Assembly: GCF_017744955.1 (NCBI RefSeq)
Contig: NZ_JAGIAG010000002.1
Coordinates: forward strand, 62,001-126,000
Direction: 5' to 3'
DNA from: Dokdonella sp.
Lineage (GTDB): Bacteria > Pseudomonadota > Gammaproteobacteria > Xanthomonadales > Rhodanobacteraceae
Length of the DNA stretch: 64,000 nucleotides
Shown here: one piece after another, positions 8,861 through 18,161 of the stretch
How the letters are laid out: each line of letters opens with the position of its first letter
How positions within the stretch are numbered: position 1 is the first letter of the stretch
Position numbers and translations under genes: made by a program
Notes under the pieces: generated by a model
The model's input: only the letters and a program-made list of their open reading frames with translations
Databases searched by the model: none
What the model was told of the DNA's origin: nothing

Positions 8861-9490
8861 ATGTTTTCGTTGCAGACGATCTTCGGCAAGGGCGACAAGT
8901 TCTACGGGTTGCTCGAAGCCAGCGCCGCCGCCGCGCACGAATCGGCCGCCGCGCTCGTGCGCATGCTCGATGCGCGCCGGTCGGCCCCGTCGCTGGACGA
9001 ATTCATGCTCGCGCGCCGGCGCGAGAAGGATCTGTCGGCGCAGATCAGCCAGGAGCTGGTCAACACCTTCGTGACCGCGCTCGAGCGCGAGGACATCGAG
9101 GCGCTGTCGGCCGCGTTGAACAAGATCACCAAGGCGATCGCGAAATTCGCCGAACGCTACTCGCTGGCGGCGGACCGCCTCGGCGACGTCGATTTCCACA
9201 CGCGCGCGGCCCTGCTCGAGAAGGCCGGCGAAGTCATCGTGCAGATGGTCGCGCAGCTGCGCAAGGGCATGAACCTGGAGACGATGAAGTCGCTCAACGA
9301 TCGCCTGCAGGCGATCGAGAACGAGGCCGACCGGCTGCTGCTCGAGCTGTACCGGAATCTCTACGACGGCCGCCACGACGCGATCCGCATTCTGCTGCTG
9401 AAGGATCTGTTCGAGCTGCTCGAGAAAGCGATCGACCGCTGCCGCGACGCCGGCAACGTGGTCTATCAGATCGTACTGAAGAACTCCTGA
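8861..9490 (+). CDS. DUF47 (PhoU-like) phosphate transport regulator
   Basis: A 209-residue helical protein of the DUF47/TIGR00153 family, related in fold to PhoU. It opens MFSLQTIFGKGDKFYGLLEA and carries DRLQAIENEADRL and LLLKDLFELLEKAIDRC in its second half. DUF47 proteins are almost always encoded next to Pit permeases and are thought to modulate them. Here pit starts 19 bases downstream, so one transcript is likely. Confidence 0.9.
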   Translation: MFSLQTIFGKGDKFYGLLEASAAAAHESAAALVRMLDARRSAPSLDEFMLARRREKDLSAQISQELVNTFVTALEREDIEALSAALNKITKAIAKFAERYSLAADRLGDVDFHTRAALLEKAGEVIVQMVAQLRKGMNLETMKSLNDRLQAIENEADRLLLELYRNLYDGRHDAIRILLLKDLFELLEKAIDRCRDAGNVVYQIVLKNS

Positions 9491-9509
9491 CGACGGGGCG
9501 GGCACGCGG

Positions 9510-10643
9510 ATGGAACTGACGCTCGTCCTCTCGGTCGTGGTGATCGCGCTGGTGTTCGAATACATCAACGGCTTCCACGACACTGCCAATTCGATCGCCA
9601 CGGTGGTCGCCACCAAGGTGCTCAGTCCCGGTCAGGCGGTGCTGCTGGCCGCCTCGATGAATCTGATGGGCGCGCTCGCCGGCACCGCGGTGGCGAAGAC
9701 GATCGCTTCGGGCCTGGTCGACACCAACCTCGTCGCGATCACGCCGGTGGTGCTGATCTGCGCTCTGCTCGGCGCGGTGATCTGGAACCTGATCACCTGG
9801 TGGTGGGGTCTGCCGTCGAGTTCGTCGCACGCTTTGGTCGGCGGTCTCTGCGGTGCCGCATTGGCTGCCGCGCACGGCAACTGGGACGCGATCATCTGGG
9901 CGCAGGGCGGCACGCACTGGTGGGGCGAGAAGGGCGTGGTGCCGAAGGTCATCGTGCCGATGGTCACCTCGCCGGTGGCCGGTTTCGTGCTCGGCCTGCT
10001 GTTGATGGGGCTCTTGTTCTCGTTGATGGATTTTCTCGGCAGCCGCACAGGGCCATTGCAGAAGCTCGGTCGCACGCGGTTCGCGAACGTGTTCTTCGGC
10101 AAGGCGCAGCTGGTCTCCGCGAGCGCGATGGGCCTCTCGCACGGCCTCAACGACGCGCAGAAGACGATGGGCATCATCGCGCTGGCGCTGGCCGGCGCGA
10201 CCGCATCGGGCACCTTCGACGGCATGCCGCACTGGCTGAACTTCCTGCGCATCGAGGACAGCGCATCCAAACCGTTCGAGATCGCGCTATGGATCAAGTT
10301 GCTGTGCGCGATCGTGATGGCCGCCGGCACCGCGGCCGGCGGCTGGCGCATCATCAAGACGCTCGGTCACAAGATGGTCAAGCTGCACCCGATCAACGGC
10401 TTCGCGGCGGAAACCGCCTCGGCCAGCGTGATCCTGACCGCTTCGCATTTCGGCATTCCGGTGTCGACCACGCACAACATCTCGGCGGCGATTCTCGGCG
10501 TCGGCGTGGCCAAGCGCGCCAACGCGATCCGCTGGACCGTGGTCGAACGCATGATCTGGGCCTGGATCCTGACCCTGCCGATCACCGGCACGTTGGCCTG
10601 GCTGATGGTGCGCGGCGCGCGCCTGATGGGCTGGGCGGATTGA
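9510..10643 (+). CDS. pit: PiT-family inorganic phosphate permease
   Basis: A 377-residue low-affinity phosphate:cation symporter. Both PiT signature repeats are visible: NGFHDTANSIATVVATKVLS (about 18-37) and SHGLNDAQKTMGIIALAL (about 210-227), each at the start of an inverted half. Around ten membrane segments can be drawn. It follows the DUF47 gene closely. With phoBR-pstS at 36-39 kb it shows two phosphate systems in one region. Confidence 0.93.
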   Translation: MELTLVLSVVVIALVFEYINGFHDTANSIATVVATKVLSPGQAVLLAASMNLMGALAGTAVAKTIASGLVDTNLVAITPVVLICALLGAVIWNLITWWWGLPSSSSHALVGGLCGAALAAAHGNWDAIIWAQGGTHWWGEKGVVPKVIVPMVTSPVAGFVLGLLLMGLLFSLMDFLGSRTGPLQKLGRTRFANVFFGKAQLVSASAMGLSHGLNDAQKTMGIIALALAGATASGTFDGMPHWLNFLRIEDSASKPFEIALWIKLLCAIVMAAGTAAGGWRIIKTLGHKMVKLHPINGFAAETASASVILTASHFGIPVSTTHNISAAILGVGVAKRANAIRWTVVERMIWAWILTLPITGTLAWLMVRGARLMGWAD

Positions 10644-10665
10644 GCGGGTGGGAAAAGCGTTGTCG

Positions 10666-10724
10666 ACGCGGATAAGGCCAAGATCTCTTGATCTATCCGC
10701 GCCGATCGCTGTTGATCCGCGTCC
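10666..10724. repeat. Dispersed palindrome, family A copy 2 (shorter)
   Basis: GACGCGGAT at 10666-10674 pairs with ATCCGCGTC at 10716-10724, with further inner pairing (AGATC/GATCT). Sequence matches the arms of the copies at 7.3 and 56.1 kb but is shorter and more diverged. It lies between convergent pit and the small unknown gene. Confidence 0.7.
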
Positions 10725-10751
10725 GGCTTCTTTCTTCGAATGGCGTTCCCG

Positions 10752-11156
10752 TCAGAACGCGTCGCCGCCGTTGGAAATGGCTTGCTCCAGCCGATCGCCG
10801 AGCGAACCGAGTTCGACGACGACGCGATCGAGTTCGGTTTCGGTGAGCAGGGCGTAGGGGCGGTTCTCGCACAACTGCAGGTAAGGCGAGCCTTCGAGGT
10901 CGCTGACGGCGAGATAGCCGGTGCGCTGCTCCCAGTTGAAGCGCAGGCAGCGCAGGCCGTCCATGCCGGTGAACGGGCCGATCGGCGTGGAGATGCGCAG
11001 GATCTTCTCGCCGTCCTCGTCGTCCATCTCGGCCAGATAGATGCCCTGATGGCGGTCGTTGTCGAGCGTCAGATCGAAGCTGATCAGGTACGGGTCGTTC
11101 GTGCGCAGCGTGTGGCGCGCGCCGACGTGGGAGCGGATCTGTTCGAAACTCTGCAC
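10752..11156 (-). CDS. Conserved-looking hypothetical protein, 134 aa
   Basis: Not recognised. The protein starts at GTG with MQSFEQIRSHVGARHTLRTN. It is acidic, has no signal peptide or membrane segment, and alternates beta-like stretches (YLISFDLTLDND, GYLAVSDLEGSPYLQLCENR) with a C-terminal helix (LDRVVVELGSLGDRLEQA). The pattern recalls small YbjN-like or secretion-chaperone-like alpha/beta folds. Codon use and GC at third positions match neighbouring genes, so it is probably real. It is divergent from the alkyltransferase-like gene 47 bases away. Confidence 0.7.
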   Translation of the reverse strand: MQSFEQIRSHVGARHTLRTNDPYLISFDLTLDNDRHQGIYLAEMDDEDGEKILRISTPIGPFTGMDGLRCLRFNWEQRTGYLAVSDLEGSPYLQLCENRPYALLTETELDRVVVELGSLGDRLEQAISNGGDAF

Positions 11157-11203
11157 GGCAATCCTTCGTTCGGAATCGGCGCCTATGCTAGCGTGGGCTG
11201 CCG

Positions 11204-11605
11204 ATGAAGTCAGTCGAAGCGAAACCCAAGGCGGAACACGCCGCCATCCTGCGCGCGATCGCGGCGATCCCGCCGGGCTGCGTGGCGAGCTACGGCGAAA
11301 TCGCTGCCCGCGCCGGCTTGCCGAAGCGTGCGCGCCTGGTCGGCCGCGTGCTCGGCGAGACGCCGGCCGGCGTGGCGCCCTGGTACCGCGTATTGCGTTC
11401 GGACGGCCGTATCGCTTTCCCGCCGGGCAGCCGCGAATTCCGTGAGCAGGTACGCCGGCTCGCGGCCGAAGGCGTGCTGGTCAGGAACGGTCGCGTCGAT
11501 CTGGCTGCGCACGGCTGGGAGCGCAATCTGGACGACCTGCTGTGGGGCCCGCCGCCGCCGGCGAAAAAAGCGGCGCGCGGCAAGCGTCGTCCTACGGGCG
11601 ACTGA
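11204..11605 (+). CDS. Alkyltransferase-like protein (ATL, MGMT fold without active Cys)
   Basis: A 133-residue protein with the DNA-binding domain of O6-alkylguanine-DNA alkyltransferases: IPPGCVASYGEIAARAGLPK, then GRVLGETPAGVAPWYRVLRSDG. The alkyl-accepting Cys of the PCHRV motif is replaced by Trp (PWYRV, about residues 62-66). Such ATL proteins cannot transfer the alkyl group but bind alkylated bases and hand them to nucleotide excision repair. A Lys/Arg-rich C-terminal tail (about 120-133) may add DNA affinity. Confidence 0.88.
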   Translation: MKSVEAKPKAEHAAILRAIAAIPPGCVASYGEIAARAGLPKRARLVGRVLGETPAGVAPWYRVLRSDGRIAFPPGSREFREQVRRLAAEGVLVRNGRVDLAAHGWERNLDDLLWGPPPPAKKAARGKRRPTGD

Positions 11606-11682
11606 GCGCTGCGTCATGTTTGCAGCGTTGCGAACGCGCTAGATTCCGCGCGCATCGCAGCCTTCCATTCCTGGGGACGAGC

Positions 11683-13515
11683 GTGATCTCTTCCTTCTCC
11701 TGTCGCCTTCTCGCATTCGCGGCGTGGGTCGCCGCGGCCGTCTCGTCGGTGTCGGCGCAGACGCCGAGCCATTGGCCGGACGCGAGCTTCCGTGCCGGTT
11801 TCGAAAGCGTCGCCAGCGGCCCGGCGACCGACGCCGACGCCGCGCGCTTCCTCGCGCAGGCGACGTTCGGCGCGACGGAGGCCGACATCGCGCACCTGCG
11901 CGCGATCGGCTACGAAGCCTGGCTCGCCGAGCAGTTCTCGCTTCCGGCGACGAAACAGGTGCCGTATCTGGACTGGGTCCGCGCGCTCGACCCGGACGCC
12001 TACATCAGCGACAACGTGCGCCTCGAAGCGTGGAACATGGCCGCGGCCGGGACGCCCGATCCGAGCCGGCCGGGGTTCCCGACCAATGCGCGCGGCGACC
12101 AGCTGCGTCAGCGCGTGGCGTTCGCGCTCAGCGAGATCTTCGTGGTGTCGGAGAAGAACGGCACCTTGGCCTACCAGCCGTGGGCGCTGGCGAGCTACTA
12201 CGACCGGCTCGCCGAGGATGCGTTCGGCAACTACCGCGACCTGCTCGAGGACGTGACGCTGCATCCGACGATGGGCGTCTACCTCAGCATGATCGGCAAC
12301 CGCAAGGCCGACGCCGAGCTCAACATCCGGCCGGACGAGAACTACGCGCGCGAAGTGATGCAGCTGTTCTCGGTCGGCCTGGTCCAGCTCAATCCGGACG
12401 GCACGCCGAAACTCGTCGGCGGCGCGCCGGTGCCGACCTACGGCCAGGCGACCGTGCGCGGCTTCGCCGCCGTCTTCACCGGCTGGATCTGGAACAACAC
12501 CGGTTGCGGCGCGAATACCTATCCGTGCTGCACCGAGGAGACCTATACCTGGTGCGGACCTTGGGACAACGCCGACGACCGGCCGATCTGGCAGCTGCCG
12601 ATGCAGCCGGTCGAAGCCTTCCACGACGCGACGTCGGACAAGCAATTGCTCGACTATCCCGGCGCCGCGCTGCCCGCCGGCGTGCTCGCGCACGGCGGCA
12701 ACGCGCAGGCCGAGATGCAGGCGGCGTTGGACAACCTGTTCCGTCATCCGAACGTCGGCCCGTTCATCGCCACGCGGCTGATCCAGCGCCTGGTGACGAG
12801 CAATCCCTCGCCGGACTACGTGCGCCGGATCGCCGCGGTGTTCGACGACGACGGGAGCGGCGTACGCGGCAACCTGCGCGCGCTGGTGCGTGCGATCCTG
12901 CTCGATCCGGAAGCGCGCTACGGTCATTGGCAGAAGCCGACGACGTTCGGCAAGCTGCGCGAGCCGCTGCTGAAGAACCTGCACGTGTGGCGTGCATTCC
13001 ACGGCCGTTCGCAGAGCGGACGCATCCTGAACCTGTCGACCTGGCCGTGGATCGAGGACTGGTACGGCCAGGCACCGCTGCGCTCGCCGAGCGTGTTCAA
13101 CTTCTTCCAGCCGGCCTATCGGCCGCCGGGTGCGATCGCCGCCCAGGGCATGGTCGCGCCCGAATTCCAGATCCTCAACGACAGCACGATCGTGGCGACG
13201 CCCAATCAGCTGTTCATCCACCTGTTCTGCTACAACGTGCTGAACCACGAGTGCTACACGGAGTCCCTCGCCGACACGCTGTTGATGGACATCCAGGCCG
13301 ACGCGCAGCTCGCCGCCGAGAATCCGGCCGGCCTGGTCGACGCCTACGACCGGCTGCTGATGGCCGGGCAGATGTCGCCGTTCATGCGCTCGGTGCTGCT
13401 CACGCGTCTGGAGGCGATGACCTCTGCGGAGCTCGGCGCGAACCTCGGGCGCGAGCGCGTGCAGCACGCGCTCTACCTGATCGTCACTTCCCCCGAATAC
13501 TCGATCCAGAAATGA
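11683..13515 (+). CDS. Exported DUF1800 family protein
   Basis: A 610-residue protein with a GTG start and a signal peptide ending near SSVSAQTP. The DUF1800 signature begins DADAARFLAQATFGATEADI and continues with NYAREVMQLFSVGLVQLNPDG, PNVGPFIATRLIQRLV and GNLRALVRAILLDPEA. The function of DUF1800 is not known. It is nearly always paired with DUF1501, as here, where the next gene overlaps by four bases. Several Cys (GCGANTYPCC) suggest disulfides in the periplasm. Confidence 0.85.
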   Translation: MISSFSCRLLAFAAWVAAAVSSVSAQTPSHWPDASFRAGFESVASGPATDADAARFLAQATFGATEADIAHLRAIGYEAWLAEQFSLPATKQVPYLDWVRALDPDAYISDNVRLEAWNMAAAGTPDPSRPGFPTNARGDQLRQRVAFALSEIFVVSEKNGTLAYQPWALASYYDRLAEDAFGNYRDLLEDVTLHPTMGVYLSMIGNRKADAELNIRPDENYAREVMQLFSVGLVQLNPDGTPKLVGGAPVPTYGQATVRGFAAVFTGWIWNNTGCGANTYPCCTEETYTWCGPWDNADDRPIWQLPMQPVEAFHDATSDKQLLDYPGAALPAGVLAHGGNAQAEMQAALDNLFRHPNVGPFIATRLIQRLVTSNPSPDYVRRIAAVFDDDGSGVRGNLRALVRAILLDPEARYGHWQKPTTFGKLREPLLKNLHVWRAFHGRSQSGRILNLSTWPWIEDWYGQAPLRSPSVFNFFQPAYRPPGAIAAQGMVAPEFQILNDSTIVATPNQLFIHLFCYNVLNHECYTESLADTLLMDIQADAQLAAENPAGLVDAYDRLLMAGQMSPFMRSVLLTRLEAMTSAELGANLGRERVQHALYLIVTSPEYSIQK

Positions 13516-14921
13516 GGCGCGCCATGCCCACGAGCCGTCGCGATTTCCTGCGCAAGAGCCTGTGCGCCGCCCTCGGCGGAGCGAGCGTGTATTCGGCGCT
13601 TGGAGGCCTCCGGCTGATTTCCGCCGCCGCCGCGCAACGGCCCTACGTCTTCGGCGACTACAAGGCGCTGGTGTGCGTGTTCCTGTTCGGCGGCAACGAT
13701 AGCTTCAACACGCTCGCGCCGGTGTCCGGAACGGAGCGCACCGATTACGTCGCCTCGCGCGGCGGCATCGCGGTGCCGGCCGGCGAGCTGCATGCGCTGA
13801 CGCCGGCCGCAGGCGGCGGGCCGGCGAACTACGGCCTGCATCCGGCGATGTCCGAGCTGGCGGCCTTGTTCAACGCCGGCAAGGCGGCGGTGGTCGCCAA
13901 CGTCGGCGGTCTGCTGTATCCGGTCACGCAGGCCGAGTATCAGGCCGGAACGGTGCCGGTGCCGCCGCAGCTGTTCTCGCATTCCGACCAGTCCGTGCAG
14001 TGGCAGACCTCGCGCCCCGACGACGCCAGCGCGAACGGCTGGGGCGGGCGCGTCGCCGATCTGCTGCAATCGTCCAACAGCGGCCAGGTGCCGATGAGCG
14101 TTTCGCTCGGCGGCAACAATCCGTTCCAGCGCGGCGCGGTGGTGCAGCCGTACGCGATGGGCACGCAGGGCGTGGAGCGGCTCAGCTATTCCGACGACGG
14201 CCCGGATGCCTGGTTCCTCGAAGGCGACAACGCGGCCGGCGCGGCGGCGTGGGACGCCTTGATCGAGCCCGGCACGCAGGCGCATCTGCTGGAACGCGCC
14301 TACGCCGGTTCGGTGCGGCGCTCGATCGACAACTACCGCATCATCGCCGACGCGCTCGGCGAGCCGCCGACGTGGACGACGCCGTTCCCGGCGGACAACG
14401 AGCTCGCGGCGCAGCTGCAGATGGTCGCGCGTCTGATCGGCGCACGCTCCGCGCTCGGCATGCACCGGCAGGTGTTCTACGTCTCGGTCGGCGGCTACGA
14501 CACGCACGCCGCCCAGTTGAACGATCATCCCTATCTGCTCGGCCAGCTCTCGCAAGCCCTGCACGCGTTCCATGCGGCGACCGTGCAACTCGGCGTCGAG
14601 GGCGGGGTGACCACCTTCACCGCGTCCGACTTCGGACGCTCGCTCGGCGTCAACGCCGACGGAACCGATCACGGCTGGGGCGGGCATCACTTCGTCCTCG
14701 GCGGCGAGGTGCGCGGGCAGCGCTTCTACGGCACGCTGCCGTCGCTGGCGCCGAACGGCAATCCGGACGACACCGGCTTCGGCCAGATCATCCCGACCAC
14801 GGCCGTCGACCAGTACTCGGCGACGCTGGCGCGCTGGTTCGGCATCGACGCCGGCGGGATCACGGACATCTTCCCGAACCTCGGCCGTTTCTCCGGCGCG
14901 GATCTCGGATTCATGAGCTGA
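13512..14921 (+). CDS. Tat-exported DUF1501 family protein
   Basis: A 469-residue protein whose N-terminus carries a twin-arginine signal, SRRDFLRKS, followed by a hydrophobic stretch, so it is exported folded. DUF1501 proteins have an alkaline phosphatase/sulfatase-like fold; LVCVFLFGGNDSFNTLAPV and TTFTASDFGRSLGVNADGTD and HGWGGHHFVLGG are the family blocks. ATG 13512 overlaps the stop of the DUF1800 gene (ATGA); an ATG four codons later (13524) is an alternative. The two proteins probably act together on an unknown extracellular substrate. Confidence 0.87.
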   Translation: MRRAMPTSRRDFLRKSLCAALGGASVYSALGGLRLISAAAAQRPYVFGDYKALVCVFLFGGNDSFNTLAPVSGTERTDYVASRGGIAVPAGELHALTPAAGGGPANYGLHPAMSELAALFNAGKAAVVANVGGLLYPVTQAEYQAGTVPVPPQLFSHSDQSVQWQTSRPDDASANGWGGRVADLLQSSNSGQVPMSVSLGGNNPFQRGAVVQPYAMGTQGVERLSYSDDGPDAWFLEGDNAAGAAAWDALIEPGTQAHLLERAYAGSVRRSIDNYRIIADALGEPPTWTTPFPADNELAAQLQMVARLIGARSALGMHRQVFYVSVGGYDTHAAQLNDHPYLLGQLSQALHAFHAATVQLGVEGGVTTFTASDFGRSLGVNADGTDHGWGGHHFVLGGEVRGQRFYGTLPSLAPNGNPDDTGFGQIIPTTAVDQYSATLARWFGIDAGGITDIFPNLGRFSGADLGFMS

Positions 14922-15189
14922 GGCATTCCGGGAGCGCAGGCCGTGGGCGGCGTGCGCCGCTACCCGGCAAGCCGTCGTGGCGGTCGCGCCGCGCTGGGCT
15001 CGATCGTCCGTCTGGACGCCCCGGTCCGGCCGTCGCGGCCGTGCTCCGGCGCGGTCCGCGCGTGATTGTCTGGTTTGCCCCCTTTCCTGCGTTCTTCATA
15101 TTGAATCGGAGCGGCCCAAGCCGCATGCTCGACGTTTCGTGCATGCGGCGCGATCGGAGCTCCGATCCCCAGGCACACGCAGGACAGTC

Positions 15190-15822
15190 ATGAACATCGA
15201 TCTTCCTCCCGTCACGCGCGCCCTGCTGATCGTGAACGTCGCGATCTACCTGCTGCAGCAGGTGACCGGAAACTTCCTGGTCGCGCATTTCGCGCTGTGG
15301 CCGCTCGGCCCGTCGCAATACACCGACGTGGCGGGTTTCGAGCCGTGGCAACTGGTCACCTACGGCTTCCTGCACGGCAGCCCCACCCACATCGTGTTCA
15401 ACATGCTCGCGTTGTGGATGTTCGGCGGCGCGATCGAGCGTCTGTTCGGCTCGCGTCCGTTCGCGCTCTACTATTTCGTCTGCGTGATCGGCGCGGCGTT
15501 CGCGCAGCTGGTGACCGTGCGCTACTTCACCGGCGGTTTCTATCCGACCCTCGGCGCCTCCGGTGGCGTGTTCGGACTGCTGCTCGCCTACGGCATGATG
15601 TATCCGCACGCGCGTATCCTGCTGCTGTTCCCGCCGATTCCGATGCCGGCCTGGCTGTTCGTGATCGGCTACGGCGCGGTCGAGCTGGTGCTCGGCATCA
15701 CCGGTACGCAGGCGGGCGTGGCGCACTTCGCGCACCTCGGCGGAATGGCGTTCGGTTTCCTGATGATCCAGTACTGGCGCGGCAAGTTTCCGCTGAAGCC
15801 GCGCCGCATCCTGATGCGCTGA
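15190..15822 (+). CDS. Rhomboid family intramembrane serine protease
   Basis: A 210-residue protein with six hydrophobic segments. The catalytic Ser lies in GASGGVFG (about residues 121-128) and the catalytic His in AHFAHLGGMAFG near the end; HIVFNMLALWMFG is the conserved second-helix stretch. Rhomboids cleave transmembrane substrates within the inner membrane. It lies five bases upstream of folC, though the pairing has no obvious functional reason. Confidence 0.9.
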   Translation: MNIDLPPVTRALLIVNVAIYLLQQVTGNFLVAHFALWPLGPSQYTDVAGFEPWQLVTYGFLHGSPTHIVFNMLALWMFGGAIERLFGSRPFALYYFVCVIGAAFAQLVTVRYFTGGFYPTLGASGGVFGLLLAYGMMYPHARILLLFPPIPMPAWLFVIGYGAVELVLGITGTQAGVAHFAHLGGMAFGFLMIQYWRGKFPLKPRRILMR

Positions 15823-15827
15823 CCGAC

Positions 15828-17150
15828 GTGGACACCGTTTTCGGCACGCTGCAGGAGTGGCTCGACTACCAGCAGCGCGTGCATCCGAACGCGATCGAAC
15901 TGGGCCTGGACCGCGTGCGCGAGGTCTGGCGGCGGCTCGGTGCGCCGGCGCCCGCGCCGCTGGTGATCACCGTCGGCGGTACCAATGGCAAGGGTTCGAC
16001 GGTCGCCTTCCTGGAAGCGATGCTGGCCGCGGATGGCCGCCGCGTCGGCGCCTACACCTCGCCGCATCTGCTGCGCTACAACGAACGCGTGCGCGTCGCC
16101 GGCCGCGATGTCGACGACGCGGTGCTGATCGACGCGTTCGAGCGCATCGAGGCCGCGCGCGTGAGGGAAGCCGCCGCACCGGTCGCGCTGACGTATTTCG
16201 AATACGGCACGCTGGCGGCGCTGTGGATTTTTTCGCAGAGCGCGCTCGACGTCGCCGTGCTCGAGGTCGGCCTCGGCGGACGGCTCGACGCGGTCAACCT
16301 GATCGACGCCGACGCCGCGATCGTGACGACGATCGACCTCGATCACCAGGACTGGCTCGGCGACGATCGCGACAGCATCGGCCGCGAAAAGGCCGGCATC
16401 TTCCGCGCCGGGCGCCCGGCGATCGTCGGCGAGCACGCGCCGCCAGCCGCGCTGGTGGAGGAGGCGGAGCGCATCGGTGCGGAGCTGCGTCTGGCCGGCC
16501 GCGATTTCACCTTCTCGCGCCAGGAGGGCGGCTGGACCTGGCGCTGCGGTGACACGGAACTCGCGCTGCCGCCGCCGCAGCTCGCCGCACCCGCCCAGCT
16601 CGCCAACGCCGCGGCCGCGATCGCGGCGCTGTACGCCGTGCGCGAGCGCGCGGGCTGGAATCCGCAGGCGATCGCGCAAGGCACGGCGCAGGCACGCATC
16701 GGTGCGCGCCTGCAGCGTTTCGCCGGTGCGCCGGAGCTGATCGTCGACGTCGGCCACAACCCGCAGGCCGCGCGCGTGCTGGCCGAATGGCTGCGCGCGG
16801 AGGCGACGCCGGGCCGCACCCTCGCGGTATTCGGCGCTCTCGGCGACAAGGACGTGCGCGGCATCGTCGCCGCGCTGTCGGATCTCGTCGATGTCTGGTT
16901 CCTCGCCGGGCTCGAAGGCGATTCGCCGCGCGGACTGACGGTGGACGATCTGCGCGCGGAAATCGGCGCGGCGCTGGACACCCCTGCCGAGTGGGTCGCG
17001 AACGCGACCGTCGAGGTGGCGCTCTTCGCCGCCTGCGAGCAGGCGCAGCCGGGCGACCGCGTGCTGGCGTTCGGTTCATTCTTCGTCGCGGCGACGGCGC
17101 TGCAGTTCGCCGCGCGGCGTCTCGCCAAGCGCTCGGCGGGCGTCGCTTAA
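15828..17150 (+). CDS. folC: Bifunctional folylpolyglutamate/dihydrofolate synthase FolC
   Basis: A 440-residue ligase that adds glutamate to dihydropteroate and folates, using ATP. The P-loop is VGGTNGKGSTVAFLEAML (about 47-64). LEVGLGGRLDAVN and TTIDLDHQDWLGDDR are family motifs, and DVGHNPQAA marks the C-terminal domain. GTG 15828 is chosen because the next in-frame starts fall inside conserved sequence. No strong ribosome-binding site is seen, so coupling to the preceding rhomboid gene is likely. The order folC-SPOR-cvpA-purF is conserved in Gammaproteobacteria. Confidence 0.93.
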   Translation: MDTVFGTLQEWLDYQQRVHPNAIELGLDRVREVWRRLGAPAPAPLVITVGGTNGKGSTVAFLEAMLAADGRRVGAYTSPHLLRYNERVRVAGRDVDDAVLIDAFERIEAARVREAAAPVALTYFEYGTLAALWIFSQSALDVAVLEVGLGGRLDAVNLIDADAAIVTTIDLDHQDWLGDDRDSIGREKAGIFRAGRPAIVGEHAPPAALVEEAERIGAELRLAGRDFTFSRQEGGWTWRCGDTELALPPPQLAAPAQLANAAAAIAALYAVRERAGWNPQAIAQGTAQARIGARLQRFAGAPELIVDVGHNPQAARVLAEWLRAEATPGRTLAVFGALGDKDVRGIVAALSDLVDVWFLAGLEGDSPRGLTVDDLRAEIGAALDTPAEWVANATVEVALFAACEQAQPGDRVLAFGSFFVAATALQFAARRLAKRSAGVA

Positions 17151-17152
17151 CG

Positions 17153-17181
17153 TTCGATACAGCACGCCGCGAGGGTATAAT
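17153..17181 (+). promoter_or_regulatory. Candidate promoter for the SPOR gene
   Basis: A perfect TATAAT (17176-17181) lies 28 bases before the ATG, with a weak -35 match TTCGAT (17153-17158) at 17-base spacing. A perfect -10 box is rare by chance in this GC-rich DNA. Confidence 0.45.
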
Positions 17182-17209
17182 CGCGCGGTTATTTCGATTC
17201 GGGCCCCTC

Positions 17210-18154
17210 ATGGATCTGTCGCTGAAACAGCGCCTGCTCGGCGCCGCCGTGCTGATCGCGCTGGCCGTGATCTTCGTGCCGATGTTCATGTCCGGCTCGG
17301 CGCCGCAGAAGAGCGCGGAGATGGAGACCTCGAGCCTGGCCATCCCGCCGGCGCCGGACCGCGAATTCCAGACGCGCGTGTTGCCGGTCGATTCGGTGTC
17401 GAACAGCCCGACCGCGGCACCCGCAGCGCCGGCCGACGACGGGCACATCGCCACCGTCGACACCGCGACCGCACCGAAGCCGGCCGAAACGCTGCAGCCG
17501 GCAGCACAGACTCCGACACCGGCTCCCGCGCCCGCGGCGCCGCCGTCGACGAAACCCGCGCAACCGGTCGCGACCACGCCGCCGCCCGCGACGACGACGC
17601 CCGAGCCACCCAAGCCGGTGCCCGGGCAGGTCGCCGACGGACGCTACTTCGTGCATCTGGGCGTCTACACCGCGAGCAAGAACGCGGACGATCTGGTCGC
17701 CGGCCTGAAGAAGGACGGCTATCCGGCCTTCGCCGAATCGAGCAGTTTCCAGGGCAAGCCGGCTTCGCGCGTGCGCGTCGGGCCGTTCGCGGATCGCGCC
17801 GCGGCCGAGGCCGCGCGTCTGCGCATCAAGCAGGTCAAGCCGAGCGTGCCGGGCAGTGTGGTGCAGCTGGCGAGCGACGCGACCGCCGACGCGACGCCGG
17901 CCGCACTGCCGAAGACCCGCGCCGGCGCGTTCGCCGTGCAGCTCGGCGCACTGAAGACGGCCGAGGACGCGAACAAGTTGCGCGACCGCGTCAAGAACGC
18001 CGGCTACGCCGCCTTCGTCGACAAGGTCGAATCGAACGGCGCGACGCTGTGGCGCGTGCGCGTCGGCCCGGAGGTCGACCGTGCGGCCGCCGACAAGTTG
18101 AAGGTCGGCATCAAGGACAAGCTGAAGCTCGACGGCATGATCGTCACGTTGTGA
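17210..18154 (+). CDS. SPOR-domain cell-division protein (DedD-like)
   Basis: A 314-residue protein with a short cytoplasmic start and one membrane helix (about 9-28, LLGAAVLIALAVIFVPMFMS). A long Pro/Ala/Thr-rich periplasmic linker (about 55-143) follows, then two SPOR domains (about 146-220 and 238-312; GRYFVHLGVYTASKNADDL and GAFAVQLGALKTAEDANKL). SPOR domains bind denuded glycan strands at the septum. Position before cvpA matches E. coli dedD. Two SPOR copies rather than one is a variation. Confidence 0.88.
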   Translation: MDLSLKQRLLGAAVLIALAVIFVPMFMSGSAPQKSAEMETSSLAIPPAPDREFQTRVLPVDSVSNSPTAAPAAPADDGHIATVDTATAPKPAETLQPAAQTPTPAPAPAAPPSTKPAQPVATTPPPATTTPEPPKPVPGQVADGRYFVHLGVYTASKNADDLVAGLKKDGYPAFAESSSFQGKPASRVRVGPFADRAAAEAARLRIKQVKPSVPGSVVQLASDATADATPAALPKTRAGAFAVQLGALKTAEDANKLRDRVKNAGYAAFVDKVESNGATLWRVRVGPEVDRAAADKLKVGIKDKLKLDGMIVTL

Positions 18155-18161
18155 TGAGGCG

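Noticed and set aside
8663..9616. Upstream extension of the CBS-domain membrane protein frame
   Set aside because: The extension is antisense to the DUF47 gene and the family N-terminus begins at 8662.
14922..15189. Gap between DUF1501 and rhomboid genes
   Set aside because: Looked for an RNA gene or small protein; only short Arg-rich frames and no clear promoter or terminator were seen.
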